Below, piece by piece: positions 30,492 through 45,835 of a stretch of DNA of 64,000 nt. Source of the stretch: Cichorium intybus (taxonomy: Eukaryota > Streptophyta > Magnoliopsida > Asterales > Asteraceae); assembly GCA_023525715.1 (NCBI GenBank), contig CM042009.1, positions 124,709,819 to 124,773,818 on the forward strand, given 5' to 3'. Made by a program: the position numbers and the translations under genes. Under the pieces are notes generated by a model. It ran no database searches. It worked only from the letters and a program-made list of their open reading frames with translations, and was not told where the DNA came from. Within the stretch, counting starts at the first letter, position 1. The number at the start of each line of letters is the position of its first letter.

Positions 30492-31019
30492 CCCTCCAAG
30501 CTTTTATTACAGGATCACATCGGTTACTTTTGACAGGAACTTTCATTACAACATGCCCCATTGGCAACCCTTATATATCATGTACTGACTTTCTTGTAAT
30601 GTGAATCTTCTGATTGTTGACATTAATGACGTTTAATTTTGGATCATATTTCTCAAGTACCCAAGAGCAAATCTTTCGATTAAAACGTTTAATAACAAAA
30701 TCCTTCATAAACCCAAATCCTATATCCTCAACACATTTCTTTTGATTATCATTAAACCCTAAATAAATGTCTAATATTTGACTAGAAGGGTTTCTAAAAG
30801 TAACAATTTTCTTCTGGTTACCAACATCATCGACCAATGGTTTTGAAATAAAATCATCATTATCTATCAACTGTTTTTTATCTTTTAAAACCTTAGTCTT
30901 CTTCTTTGTTATTTGAACACTTTTTTTCTTTTCAGATGACACGACTATAATTTCCTTACTTTTAGTCTTCGATTCTTTGGCTTTGGAAAGCGATAACCTC
31001 TTCCTTTTCTTACTGGAAT
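30492..31019 (-). pseudogene. Host-like gene, exon 2 upstream piece (Ulp1-associated-like)
   Basis: After a splice acceptor (TATATGCAG, ending at 31020) the frame reads DSSKKRKRLSLSKAKESKTK, a lysine/serine-rich nuclear-type segment. It then enters a domain with IVTFRNPSSQILDIYLGF, CVEDIGFGFMKDFVIKRFNR, SWVLEKYDPKLNVINVNNQK and IHITRKSVHDI. This is the pattern of the N-terminal region of plant Ulp1-like or transposon-associated proteins (tentative). A TAA at 30573-30571 replaces the aromatic residue expected before GLPMGHVVMK. Reading continues to KAWR, where element B interrupts, and resumes at 16491. Function unknown; broken in at least three ways (stop, B, X). Confidence 0.62.
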
Positions 31020-31443
31020 CTGCATATATAAACATATAAACCACAACAATTCAATTATCTACAAACATACACTAAGATAAACAAAATAAAAATTACAATA
31101 TCAAAAACACAAAAATCTAAAACATGGACATATACAACAACTATAACAATATATAAATAAAAAACAATGTAAATCATCAATTTAAATAAATATTTCTGAT
31201 CTACAAACAATAGTAACACAAATAATCCATATGTCAGGTTTATCCAAAGACACTCCATAAATGAAACTCAAAAAACCACAGATCTGAAAAATAGAATACT
31301 AGATTCTCTTACAATCAACGTATTCAGGTAAACTCATTTGGAAAACTCCCTCGTATAACAATCAACAGAAACAATGTACTTAGAACAGCAAACATGCAGT
31401 TGAAACAAAAAACAGAGCATAAAAAATAAATATATGTAGTTAC

Positions 31444-31453
31444 CTCCTTCCAT
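31444..31453 (-). pseudogene. Host-like gene, first coding exon
   Basis: ATGGAAGGAG followed by a GTAACT donor. Joined to exon 2 at 31019 it keeps frame (MEGDSSKKRKR). The intron would be 31443-31020. Too short for certainty, but start, donor, acceptor and frame agree. Confidence 0.5.
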
Positions 31454-31456
31454 GAC

Positions 31457-33725
<2,269 letters not shown>

Positions 33726-34069
33726 GTCAAGATCTTGTAAAATCCAAAATTTTTGTGAGATCTTGAGATCTCTTAAACTAACTTTTATTTTTCAAAAAAA
33801 TGACTTAATACATTAAGTCGCTTATATTGAAGACATTTTTTTAAAAAAATTTGAAAAAAATGTGCATATACGAAATGTGCATATGTGCATTTTTGTGCAA
33901 ATGTGCATATGTGCATCTTCAAAAAAAATCAACTTTTTTTAAGATTTCTTGTTACGAAATGTCTTATATATAAGCGACTTAATGTATTAAGTCACAATTT
34001 TGAAAAAAAATGTTATAGTCTAGGAGTTCTCAAGATCTCATGAATATTTTGGATCTTACAAGAATCTAA
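33726..34069. mobile_element. Fold-back MITE-like element
   Basis: About 344 bp with long imperfect inverted ends (GATCTTGTAAAATCCAAAAT on the left, its near-complement on the right, extending through TGAGATCTTGAGA). A second inverted pair, GACTTAATACATTAAGTCGC / GCGACTTAATGTATTAAGTC, lies inside. The centre has a repeated TGTGCATATGTGCAT. No target duplication resolved; superfamily unknown. Confidence 0.65.
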
Positions 34070-35046
<977 letters not shown>

Positions 35047-38000
35047 GTCTCCCACATGGATAAGTCTATGACTATAATTACCAATTTAGACTCTGATTAA
35101 TTAGCAACTATAGCTTCCTAGAAACCGCTGCTGAACTCTGACCTAGTCAGTTCCGTCCATAGATAAGTGATCATATGATCCTTCGTTCAACAAGATATTT
35201 TCAGAAACGAGACATGGATTGAGATCAATCTCTGTCCGATTCTCTGTTCCCCGATTTCCGATTCTGCTTATGACTTTAGAACTTCTAATTGAACACATCA
35301 ATTTAGTCCAGGCTGGCCAGCACTTTAGTCAACTTCAAAATCATCGAGAGGCCTACATATATCTGTTTCCCATCAGGGTCAAGGAACGAATAAGCTTTGA
35401 ATTATATGCTTATATCTTTTACCAGTCAAATCATTCACAACAACACGTTTTATGACATCGAGTTACCGATGCGTTTTCGTATTATCAATGAACAACTGCC
35501 TTGTAAATCATAACTCATATCTCTCCACTTCAAGATCATAAGATATTATCGTCTCAACATTGCTTGTGATATAATCCATGAAGCAATCTATTGAGTATGG
35601 GTTTATCCAATACTCAAATCTTTATTTCTAAGTACTCATGAATGTTGTAGCAATCCAATTGCTATGTCTAACTCCTTAGACAGTCTACAAACCAATTCAT
35701 GACAGTCTTGATTCAATACTTACTTCCCAAAGTATGAGCAACTGTGGACCTTTCTCAATAATTAAATTATTCGGGAAGTAAAACATGCAAAAGTGAAACA
35801 TAAAGATCTGACTGGCAGCTACTCCTGCTTATTACCAAGTCTCCACAAGGTAATCACCAAGTCGGACCTTGTCATAAACTATTATCGGTTTCAAGATTTC
35901 TTTTAAACATTCAATTCTAATTTTTTTATAGCTATGTCTTAATGAACCTTACACTATTTCAATGTATCCAAAGTATCTTATACTTATACACTTTATTGCA
36001 GATGATCCAATCGGATGCTCATCCGATAACATCTCAATAAGTTATCCTGTCAATTTCTCTTCTAACTCCATTCTGGTAATGTGTACTGTCACTTCCTATG
36101 GTTCTGGGGTCTTTAGTCTACTTGACTGCACCCTAAGACTATTTCGAGGTGTTATGATGTGCCGGTGAACCACACGCGCTCCATCAGAATAACAACGAGA
36201 CTCTGTAACCATGAATTCCTTTAACATCATGTCCTGATGTTAATAAATACCACTTTGAAAATCTTTCAAATTAATACTATCACTTTCACCCTAATCATTT
36301 CCTAATGAATTCTCACTTTAATTCAACCAGTCCATCCAGTATTCCCAGCCAGGCAATGTCCTGAATCCAACTTACTATGCCCTAAGCATTAAGTTATCAG
36401 GACATGTTCATGACTTTATAATCTATCCAAAACTTGTGGAACCCAATCTAATCCTATTCCAAACCCTTTCGGAATCCAAGGATTATTTATAATCCTTTGT
36501 GTCATGATTTTCGAAAAACTATTTCCTTTCGGAGACTTTTCTCGTGCATCTTGAATCTTATCAAGATCATGCTTACAATGGCTAGGTCTATGCTGGCGAT
36601 TTCATCTTTCCAATAGATGACTGTGAATTACATGAGTATGTTGCACCTTCTTTATTTCTTTCATGCCAAGTCATCACACTTTGCAATGACAAGAAAAACT
36701 TTTCCTAAGTCTATGCATCTTGAATCTCATCAAGATCATCTTGGCAGAATCTAGATCTATCTCATAGACGTTTACAACCATCTGAGTATGCCGTATTTCT
36801 ATTAAGGCTTTCATAGCGTTCCGTTTCTTAACACCAAGTCATTACACTTCGTAATGAAAAGAGACGTTTCCTAGAACCATTATTTATCCCACATGTGGGG
36901 ATAGTGGATAACGGCGACTCCCACTGGCTTTGACACGGTTATAGACTATTCACAAAATCCAGGACTTATGGCACATTTTGAGAATCCAAACCTTTCTGAC
37001 ATTTTAATGGAAATCTTTCAGCCTTTTCTCAAAATCCAATCCTTTGGCATATTTTGAGAATCTGAATATCCTTTCTTGCGAGATGCCCGTGGGACGAAAC
37101 CCGGGGCCATATACCTTTTGTAATGGCATGCTCTATATGTGTCCCTATTAGTGTTCCGGTAAACCACACATGCTCCACTAACGACTCACACTATGCCACG
37201 CAAAATCCTCTCGGATTTCATCTTCTATTGAGAGTGCTTTACTCGGAATCAATTGCTTGACTCTGAGTATCGACTCAACTAGATGCTCTGAAGGTATGTA
37301 TATGTCCATTTTGCTTTCTTTTGATGATTCAGTTACTCCCACTGGTTTTTAGACTAGGTGTAAAATCAATCAAATTTTCACACAGACCGTGTCTCGCCCT
37401 AAGGTCCTCTTATTTGGCAGCAGCCGGGCTCACAAATGCTTCCAAGTAGTCGGATTGCAAATCCGTACCAATTGCAGTGTTTTACCACCAATCGGTATGT
37501 CACCCTGATCACAACCACTTATGATGGTGATCAATACTACTGGTCAAGAGGAGATTATGTTAGTTGTAAAGCAGAAATCTGATTTCTGCTCCAAGCCTAG
37601 TGATGACTAAAAAGGTTCTTTCATTGCTAATCCTAAACTCATTTAGGACTGTCCCAACTCTCACTGTTTCCTTAGACCATGAGTTCTTTCTAAAAGAGCT
37701 CTTTAGTAACAGTGGGATAGCTAATGAAATGACAATGCTCAGCTAGTCATGAGGTTCAAATGAACACTACAAGACCCTGGACTTTCTATGTATAAGTGGG
37801 ATAATCCCAGCTTTACATTTCAGGCAGTGTCTGCAAGACCTACTTAGTCTAGGATATGGTCGGAGTATGTTTTATATGGACTGACTGGTATAGTGTTCAT
37901 CTTATTGGAAACTAATTGGCAATGTATCTCATACACCGATGATCGAACTGTTTCGACCAATGCTCAATTATCTTCCCTAAGACACATTTTAACTATTAAT

Positions 38001-38487
38001 GTTCTTGGAAGATAATGAACTGTGAAACCTTTTTCTCAGTTATCGCTCAGGTTCTGTGGAACTTGTACTTCCTTTGAAGTCCTTGAACTGTTCAAGGTTT
38101 CAATTCAATCGCTTATCCCGATAAGCAATGTCATATACGTCATACCGAATGATGAATATTGTGAAGTACAAACAATTGTGTTCTATATCAAGATTCTAGC
38201 AATACACAGCAACTGGTGTGTCCGTTGCTCTAAATCTCAATGTCTTTTACATATCTATGTAAAATTATGACTTTGTTCAAGACTTGCAATCTTCAGTTGA
38301 CTTTAAGTCAACTGATTCCAAAATCATATCATCTGGATCTTTGGGTGATTCATTTCTTGACACATATGCTTTATAAAGAAATTAATCATCATCTGACTCC
38401 AAGTCAGATGATTCCAAAGTCCTGTCCAACTGGACTTTTGGTTGATTCATTTCTTGACACATTAAGAACTCAATTCATCAAGTGACT
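35047..38487 (-). other. Hairpin-rich non-coding body of C1'
   Basis: Co-linear with 25440-28934 of C1 in reverse. Keeps the two stem-loops of the GTGTGGTTNACCGGCAC family (about 36150-36185 and 37145-37181), the three tandem units (about 38287-38525) and most perfect hairpins. No credible ORF. Confidence 0.75.
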
Positions 38488-39029
38488 CTAAGTCAAATGA
38501 TTCCAAGGTCCTGTCCAACTGGACCTGTGGTTGAATTGATTCTTGTAACAATAACCAAGTTTGTACAATTCGCCTATGTACGCTTCAATCTGAAGAACAT
38601 GCGAATTGATGCTACTTCCTTCTTTTAGCTTGCACTCTGCAAGTCTTTTGAAGATCCTAGCTCGTTCCTCTTCAACTGGCTTTTGGAACCTTTCCTCAAC
38701 CAGTTGCATTAACTCATATGGCCCCAAGGATTCAAAATCCTTGCAGAACTCGGGGTCAATGGTTAATAGCATGAGGTCACGGTCTCTTCGGATTCATCAA
38801 CTAAGAGGTTATGCTTATCATAAGAACCTTTTATGATGACTTGTTCCGGTGGGACCGGGATCGGATACTCGGTGAGATGTAGCTTGCCAGCAATGCTGAG
38901 AACTAGTCTCCAATTGCGAAGCCATTCTTTACTGTTGAGGCCAGTCAGCCTTTCCATATTTGGCAGGTGCATTCTGATACTTTGAGAAATGGGTGAAGGA
39001 GGAGAAGAAGGATAATTGACACTTGACAT
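38488..39029 (-). pseudogene. Truncated gag of C1'
   Basis: First part 39029-38763 (MSSVNYPSSPPSP) and second part 38772-38488, in different frames with the same break as C1. After GELYKLGY the sequence jumps to the region equivalent to C1 25435, so the second half of gag is deleted. Confidence 0.8.
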
Positions 39030-39567
39030 CTATAAAAGAAACAAAATTTATTAGTTTAATTGATCCTTTTAAATAATTACCCAATATATTATTCATTAAG
39101 GCTAGGATCCAAAATACCCCAACTATGGTGTGAAGAGGGATGTCGTAATCACAACATAATGGTCATTAAGGTAGATAACTCACTTATCAATTTCATCATA
39201 TGAAATTCCTAGGTCTATTGAGATTCATTGAACTATTCAATGGCATGTTTAATCCCGGATGTGTCCCACTGTTTGTAACTAGGATGCCGAGGATCACAAA
39301 CTGGATGTGAATAACCATGCAAATTAGCTTGGTACTCTCGGGTTAATTATCATCTCTAATTGATGTGCCGGTAAACCACACACGCTCCATCAACAATGAT
39401 AATACCCAGGAAACCCATTGCAACTCCTTATGAACCCCAATTGGCGTGCCGGTTAACCACACACGCTCCACCAATGTTTCATAAAGTGCAATGTGCAATT
39501 TCATGGATTAGCACCAATTCACATTTTTCCTAAAGTAACTAGAATGAGATTTTATTAAGTGTTCTAG
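39030..39567 (-). other. C1' leader, part next to gag
   Basis: Non-coding. Carries both leader stem-loops (about 39360-39396 and 39440-39476). Ends at the TCTAG target of C2 (39563-39567). Confidence 0.75.
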
Positions 39568-39909
39568 TGTTAGTTCTATATGCCCAAGGATGATCATAAA
39601 ATGATATTACTGATAACACATGATCCTATAGGGTCACACCAACAACAAGTTTGTCACCAAATTGATCATTTGGAATGTTAAATTTGATTTAACATCAAAT
39701 GATACTAAACTTGCAATTTAATCTTGTAGGTTATTATTATTTGAGGTAAATAATAATAACTACAAAATTAAAGGTTGATTAGTAATTCATATGTGATGAA
39801 TTAATTAAGTGTAACAATTAAATTGTTTAAATTGTTAAACGATTTAATTGATTTATAAGTAAGCCTTTTATTTAATTTAATTGGTAAATTAAATAAAATA
39901 TATATATTG

Positions 39910-40004
<95 letters not shown>

Positions 40005-40703
40005 TACAATTAAGATTGTATATTTAGATGGTTTATTTATGTGTATGATTATGGGTTAAATGTTATCCCATTTAAGATATAAGAAGATGTATTATTTATA
40101 AGCTTTCATTATCTAAGTTTTATAAATAATAACAACCCACTAGCACTCCTTTTGCCATCATAAAATCAACCATATTGGAAGGAAAAAGAATGCATTAAGA
40201 ACTTAAAAGAGGTGGAAGATGCTTTGTGTCTTCTAGCTTTTGATTATAGAAATCAAATGGGACTTTCTTTTAAGCTAGTTGCATGTGCTTTTCTTTCTTT
40301 TTGGGTGATATAGTGGCCGATCATTTCAAGTGTTAGGATAATCATTCTTGCTTCTTAAAATCAGCCAAATAACTCTCCTAAAGTGCTTAGCAAAATTTGA
40401 TTTTTGTTTCATAAGAAAAGGAGTCTTATCTTGCAAGTTGTGGAACTAGCATTCAAGGGTGTTCAAGCTTGTGGTGGATCAACTATAGAGGGATTCTAAC
40501 TTGATTCCTAGCTATCAAAATCGTCCAAACCAAACCCAAGAACAAAGGTTATGATCTTGAACTTAATCTATGTTTGTTCTTCATCTTATCTCTACATGCA
40601 TGTAGCATGATCCTCTTGAAAATGGAATTTGTGTTCATGATTTTATGCTTCCGTTGCAAACTCTTGTTTTTGAAACTAATTACATGAACTATGATTTCCA
40701 ACA
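39568..40703 (+). repeat. 5' LTR of C2
   Basis: 1136 bp, TGTTAGTTCTAT to GATTTCCAACA, with AT arrays at about 39898-40001. Confidence 0.94.
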
Positions 40704-40705
40704 AT

Positions 40706-40717
40706 TGGTATCAGAGC
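40706..40717 (+). other. Primer binding site of C2 (initiator tRNA-Met)
   Basis: TGGTATCAGAGC, two bases inside the LTR. Confidence 0.9.
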
Positions 40718-40718
40718 C

Positions 40719-42616
40719 ATGGCTATATTGCATGTTTAGATAATAAGTTTATTTGGATAAACTTGGTTTTTGGAAGCCATGAATGTTCATCTTCTTAAAT
40801 GAAAGTTTCATGCATGGCTTCTTTGGCAACATGCAAGTATATTATCTATGATTTTATGTAACCAACTATATCTTATGTTTGCATGCTTTTGGTTACATAA
40901 ATTGTTGCCTTAGAAAAACAAAGTGTTGGTTTTCTTATGATTTTATGTGATAAAATGGTGCATAAACAAGCCAAGGACCATATGATGCATGTTTTGTGTT
41001 TGTATTCGATATGGTTGTAATATATTCATTTATTCAAATGGTTTGTAATAATAATTAGTTATTTCCTTCTTAATATTCCTTTTGTAAATATTATAATAGT
41101 TGTATTTTATTTATTTCACAAAATGTAACAAGAGAAGGAAGTAAAAGACCAAGAGAAGATTGCACCCAACAGCAGCACTTTCTGAAGAGCTGCTGTCCAG
41201 ATTTCGAAATTGTTTAGAAAGGTTTTAAAAATTCATATCTTGGTCATTTGGTTATATAATTGTTGGTAACTTTAATATCTAGTATATACATTAAGTTTCA
41301 ACAAGTATTAGCATCAATATGGCCAAGAATGAATTGAAAAATGCAACAAAAACCACAAAAATTCCTTCCTGCCTACCCTGCCTGTCGCAAGTTTCATGGG
41401 GCCAAAAGAAAAATTATAACTCACTCAAGGATGTCAAGAAATGGTGGTTCAAGTATCATTTGATGATATAAGAAGCTTGGCAAAATTGTAGCCAAATCGA
41501 AGATCATTTGGTTGAGTTTTTGTCACCTTTTTGTCCCTAGGTTTGGACTTGATATTTCATGTATGGCTCACATGAAATATCAAACTAGTTGGCTTGTGTT
41601 TATGCACCCATGCATGCTTGTGATGATTGAATGTTTTGTTATGTTATGTTGTGGATAAAAATAAGTTTTTGCATGCTAGACAACCTAGATAATTAAACAT
41701 AATCATCAAGGAGTTTGTATTTTCAAAAGTTGACATTTAAAACATAAGATGTGATAGGTTTTATTAAAATGGGTTTTGTTATAAAACCTATTAAGTCAAG
41801 TTTTGAAAATGAATGTAACAAGATATAAAATGGAGATTTTATAAACTCTTACAAACTCCAACCCTAAATAATAATGGTAATTATTTAGGATTATAAATTG
41901 GTTCTAATATATGTGATCAAACTCAAACTTAATATTGGATATTAATTGTAATCTTGACCACATACAAAGAATCAATAAAATGGAGATTTTATGATTATGG
42001 AACCAATTAACAAAATAAGATTTAATGGTACCATGTTCATTGGATGCATGCAATCTACATGATACCATATGTTTTTCAAAATTAGAATTGTAAAACATTC
42101 GAATCCCTTATGAAATACGAATCAATGCCGTCCCTCCTAAAGACACTCATGTATCACTTGTATTTCCGTGTAGGATAAAGGATACCTAACCACTTGGAGT
42201 CTTCTTGTGATACAAGAAGTAGTTTTTCAATATTGATGGGATAAAGGACACCTAACCATTAATAGTTGTCAAAACTACACGTCCGTTTAAGTAGGATGAT
42301 TCGTTTGGAAATCTCTTGTGATAAAGGTCACCTAAGCATTAAAAATCCAAGGCATAGATGGGATCAAACATGCCAAACTTATAAATGTTATAATGGGATC
42401 CCATAACACTAGAAATTATATTTGGATATAATTGGTAAACCGTTACCTACCTTGTTGATTCGAATAGGCGGGATAAAGGATACCTAACCACTTATTCGTA
42501 ATGCAACTTGGATTCTATACCTTAATTAATTAAAGTTTATGAAACAAGAAAGGGTATTAATTATTAAGGACTTAATATCATAATTTACTAAATAGAACCT
42601 TGTCAAAATTTTGTAG
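40719..42616 (+). other. Leader of C2 with four stem-loop motifs
   Basis: 1.9 kb non-coding. The last 450 bases hold four copies of GATAAAGGNYACCTAA (42174, 42240, 42320, 42472), two of them closed by strong complementary arms (42232-42263, 42461-42498), plus a bulged hairpin containing TGGGATCCCA (about 42385-42411). Confidence 0.75.
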
Positions 42617-45600
42617 ATGGCACCAAACTCAACAAACCCGGCTCCTAACAAAACCTCACTACGGTCTCTCCTTGAAGGAGAAAAACTTAACCATACCAAC
42701 TTCTTGGATTGGTACCGTAGTGTGAGAATTGTTCTCAAACAAGAAAAGAAAGAATATGTTCTCAATGAACCACTTCCTGAAGAGCCCCCTGCCATTCCTA
42801 AGCCCGCACACGATGCATGGCTTAAAAAGATGGATGATTCCATCAATGCATCATGCCTCATGCTGGCAACCATGATTCCCGACCTTCAGAAGGATTTGGA
42901 GAATCATTCAGCCTATGACATGATTAATCAACTAAAGGAAATGTTCCAACAACTTGCAAGAACGGAAAGGTTCGAAACTGTTCGGGCTTTCCATGCTTGC
43001 AAGATGGAGGATGGGCGGTCGGTAAGCTCTTATGTGCTCAAAATGAAGAGTCACATTGATCATTTGGCACGTCTTGGAGTTGTGATGCCTGATGAGCTAG
43101 CAACGGATATGATCCTTAACTCCTTGACAAAGTCCTTTGATCCTTTTGTCATGAATTATAACATGAATGGTTTAAATAAGACTATCCCGGAATTACATGG
43201 GATGCTAATTACCGCGGAAAAGAATCTGCCTAAGAAAACCACTCAAGTTCTCATGATCAAGGAAGGTGGCACAAAGAGAACTAGACCCGAACACCCCACC
43301 AACTCCAAGGGCAAGGGGAAATCAAAAGCTTTCAAAGGTAAGGGCAAGAAAGTTGTCCAACCATCCCATCCGCCCAAGAAGAAGGCAAAGGTTGCCAAAG
43401 AAGACACATGCTTTGAATGTGGCAAAGCTGGGCATTGGAAGAGAAATTGCCCTACCTATCTTGCGGAGTTGAAGAAGAAGAAGAAGGCCGGTGAGGGCAC
43501 TTCAGGTATCTATGTGATAGACCTAGAACTTTATAATTTATCTCCTAACACATGGGTATTTGATACTGGTTGTGGAACTCACATTTGTAATATGTTGCAG
43601 GGGTTCAAAAGGAGTAGGCGACTGAAAGCAAATGAAGTAGTACTCCGGGTTGGAAACAATGCAAGGGTTGCGGTGGATTCAATTGGAAGTTTTGATTTAT
43701 TACTACCTAATGGCTTGTGTATGACATTGTTGAATATTTACTATGTTCCTAGCTTGACTAGGAATATTATTTCGGTTGCTAAATTAAGACAGTGTGGATT
43801 TGATCTTTCCTTTATGAATGATGATATTTGTGTTTACAAAAATAATGTATTCTATTTTGAGGCTAGGCCTTTAAATGGAATTTATGAAGTAAACCTTGAT
43901 GAAAAAACTAACCATGGCTCTTTATACCACACTTTCACCAAGAGACCCAAAAGTGATTTGAGTCAAACCTATCTATGGCATTGTCGCCTTGGGCATATCA
44001 ACAAGAATCGCATATCCCAACTTCAAAAGAGTGGACTTTTAAAGGCAAATGAGAATGACTCATTTGATATATGTGAATCTTGTTTACATGGCAAGATGAC
44101 TAAAGCTCCTTTCTCCGGAACAAATGAGAGAGCAAAGGACTTGTTAGGAATCATACATACGGATGTATGTGGTCCTTTCAAGCCAATGACTAGATATGGT
44201 GAAAGATATTTCATCACCTTCACTGACGACTTCAGTCGTTTTGGATATGTTTATTTGATTAAACATAAACATGAGGCGTTTGAAATGTTCAAAACATTTC
44301 AAAGTGAAGTGGAAAATCAACTCAATAAAACAATTAAAGTTCTACGTTCTGATAGAGGAGGTGAGTACTTAAGTACAAACTTTATGGATCACCTTAAGAC
44401 TTGTGGAATTGTTTCACAACTTACTCCACCTGGAACACCACAACATAATGGTGTATCTGAGAGGCGGAACCGAACACTATTGGATATGGTTCGATCCATG
44501 ATGAGTAGAAGTACTCTACCTTTATCATTTTGGGGTTATGCTTTACAAACAGCTGCTCGTCTCCTAAACATGGCACCTACTAAGAAGGTAGATAAAACAC
44601 CTTATGAGATATGGCATGGAAAGGTTCCATCTTTATCCTATCTCAAGGTATGGGGTTGTGAAGCTTATGTTAGACAAGACGCTTCAAACAAATTAGAACC
44701 CCGTTCAACTAAATGTATCTTTGTAGGGTATCCGAAAGATTGTCTTGGATACTATTTCTACAATCCCATCGAGAATAAGATATTTATTTCTCGAAAAGCT
44801 GAATTCCTAGAAAACAAGTTTCTGACGGAAGAGGCTAGTGGGAGGTTTGTGGAACTTGAGGAACTTCAGGAACCACAACCTGATACACAAGAAGTTGAAT
44901 CTAGCATTCAACAAGAAATTGTTGAACCTGAACAAACGGTTGATCAGGAACAAATTGTAACACAAGGTGTTCGTAAATCTGGTAGGGTTCGATTTGAACC
45001 AGAAAGGTATGGTTACCTTATGATGGAAGAGGAATGTTATACGATAGATTCTGATGAACCCGTCAACTATCAGAGTGCAATATCAGATCCTGAATCTGAT
45101 AAATGGCTTGAGGCCATGAACACTGAGATGCAATCCATGCACGATAATCAAGTTTGGAACTTGGTTAATCTTCCCACCAATTGTAAGACTGTTGGGAACA
45201 AATGGATTTTCAAGAAGAAAATTGACATGGATGGAAATGTTCACACTTTTAAGGCTAGACTTGTCGCTAAGGGATACTCACATACTCATGGTATTGACTA
45301 TGATGAGACTTTTTCACCAGTGGCAATGATCAAGTCGATTAGGATACTTTTTGCCATAGCCGCGTACTATGATTATGAGATATGGCAAATGGATGTCAAG
45401 ACCGCTTTCCTTAATGGACACTTATTGGAAGATGTCTATATGGATCAACCTGAAGGTTTTGTCGATCCCAAGCATCCAAACAAAGTGTGCAAGCTTAAAA
45501 GATCTATCTATGGATTAAAGCAAGCGTCTCGAACATGGAACATCCGTTTTGATGAAAAGATTACGAGTTTTGGATTCATCAAAAATGAGGATGACTCCTG

Positions 45601-45835
45601 TGTTTACAAGAAAGCTAGTGGGAGCATTGTCATAATCCTAGTATTGTATGTAGATGACATACTTTTATTTGGAAATGACATCCCAACCTTAAAAGGTGTC
45701 AAAGCGTTCCTTGAGAATTGTTTCTCAATGAAGGATCTAGGGGAAGCTGCTTATGTATTAGGCATAAAGATCTATAGAGATAGATCTAAGAGACTTATTG
45801 GTCTTAGCCAAAGTGTATATATTGATAAATCTTGA
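42617..45835 (+). CDS. gag-protease-integrase-RT polyprotein of C2
   Basis: 1072 residues from MAPNSTNPAPNKT. Copia gag (about 1-210), basic stretch, CCHC knuckle CFECGKAGHWKRNC (about 264-277), aspartic protease with VFDTGCGTHICN (about 314), pre-integrase zinc motif (HCRLGH, CESCLHGK, about 455-495), integrase core with HTDVCGPF, LRSDRGGEY and GVSERRNRTLLD, then RT with QMDVKTAFLNG (about 925) and YVDDILLFGND (about 1010). It ends early at YIDKS because one A is missing from an A-run near 45830; RNase H continues in the next ORF, which overlaps by four bases. All visible catalytic residues of the first three enzymes are present. It would act as gag plus enzymes in the element's cytoplasmic particle. 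Confidence 0.93.
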   Translation: MAPNSTNPAPNKTSLRSLLEGEKLNHTNFLDWYRSVRIVLKQEKKEYVLNEPLPEEPPAIPKPAHDAWLKKMDDSINASCLMLATMIPDLQKDLENHSAYDMINQLKEMFQQLARTERFETVRAFHACKMEDGRSVSSYVLKMKSHIDHLARLGVVMPDELATDMILNSLTKSFDPFVMNYNMNGLNKTIPELHGMLITAEKNLPKKTTQVLMIKEGGTKRTRPEHPTNSKGKGKSKAFKGKGKKVVQPSHPPKKKAKVAKEDTCFECGKAGHWKRNCPTYLAELKKKKKAGEGTSGIYVIDLELYNLSPNTWVFDTGCGTHICNMLQGFKRSRRLKANEVVLRVGNNARVAVDSIGSFDLLLPNGLCMTLLNIYYVPSLTRNIISVAKLRQCGFDLSFMNDDICVYKNNVFYFEARPLNGIYEVNLDEKTNHGSLYHTFTKRPKSDLSQTYLWHCRLGHINKNRISQLQKSGLLKANENDSFDICESCLHGKMTKAPFSGTNERAKDLLGIIHTDVCGPFKPMTRYGERYFITFTDDFSRFGYVYLIKHKHEAFEMFKTFQSEVENQLNKTIKVLRSDRGGEYLSTNFMDHLKTCGIVSQLTPPGTPQHNGVSERRNRTLLDMVRSMMSRSTLPLSFWGYALQTAARLLNMAPTKKVDKTPYEIWHGKVPSLSYLKVWGCEAYVRQDASNKLEPRSTKCIFVGYPKDCLGYYFYNPIENKIFISRKAEFLENKFLTEEASGRFVELEELQEPQPDTQEVESSIQQEIVEPEQTVDQEQIVTQGVRKSGRVRFEPERYGYLMMEEECYTIDSDEPVNYQSAISDPESDKWLEAMNTEMQSMHDNQVWNLVNLPTNCKTVGNKWIFKKKIDMDGNVHTFKARLVAKGYSHTHGIDYDETFSPVAMIKSIRILFAIAAYYDYEIWQMDVKTAFLNGHLLEDVYMDQPEGFVDPKHPNKVCKLKRSIYGLKQASRTWNIRFDEKITSFGFIKNEDDSCVYKKASGSIVIILVLYVDDILLFGNDIPTLKGVKAFLENCFSMKDLGEAAYVLGIKIYRDRSKRLIGLSQSVYIDKS

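Noticed and set aside
35962..38485. Small ORFs in C1' (and the matching ones in C1 at 25496-28019)
   Set aside because: 68-89 codons without motifs, in a region whose hairpins explain its conservation; recent copy identity accounts for their recurrence.
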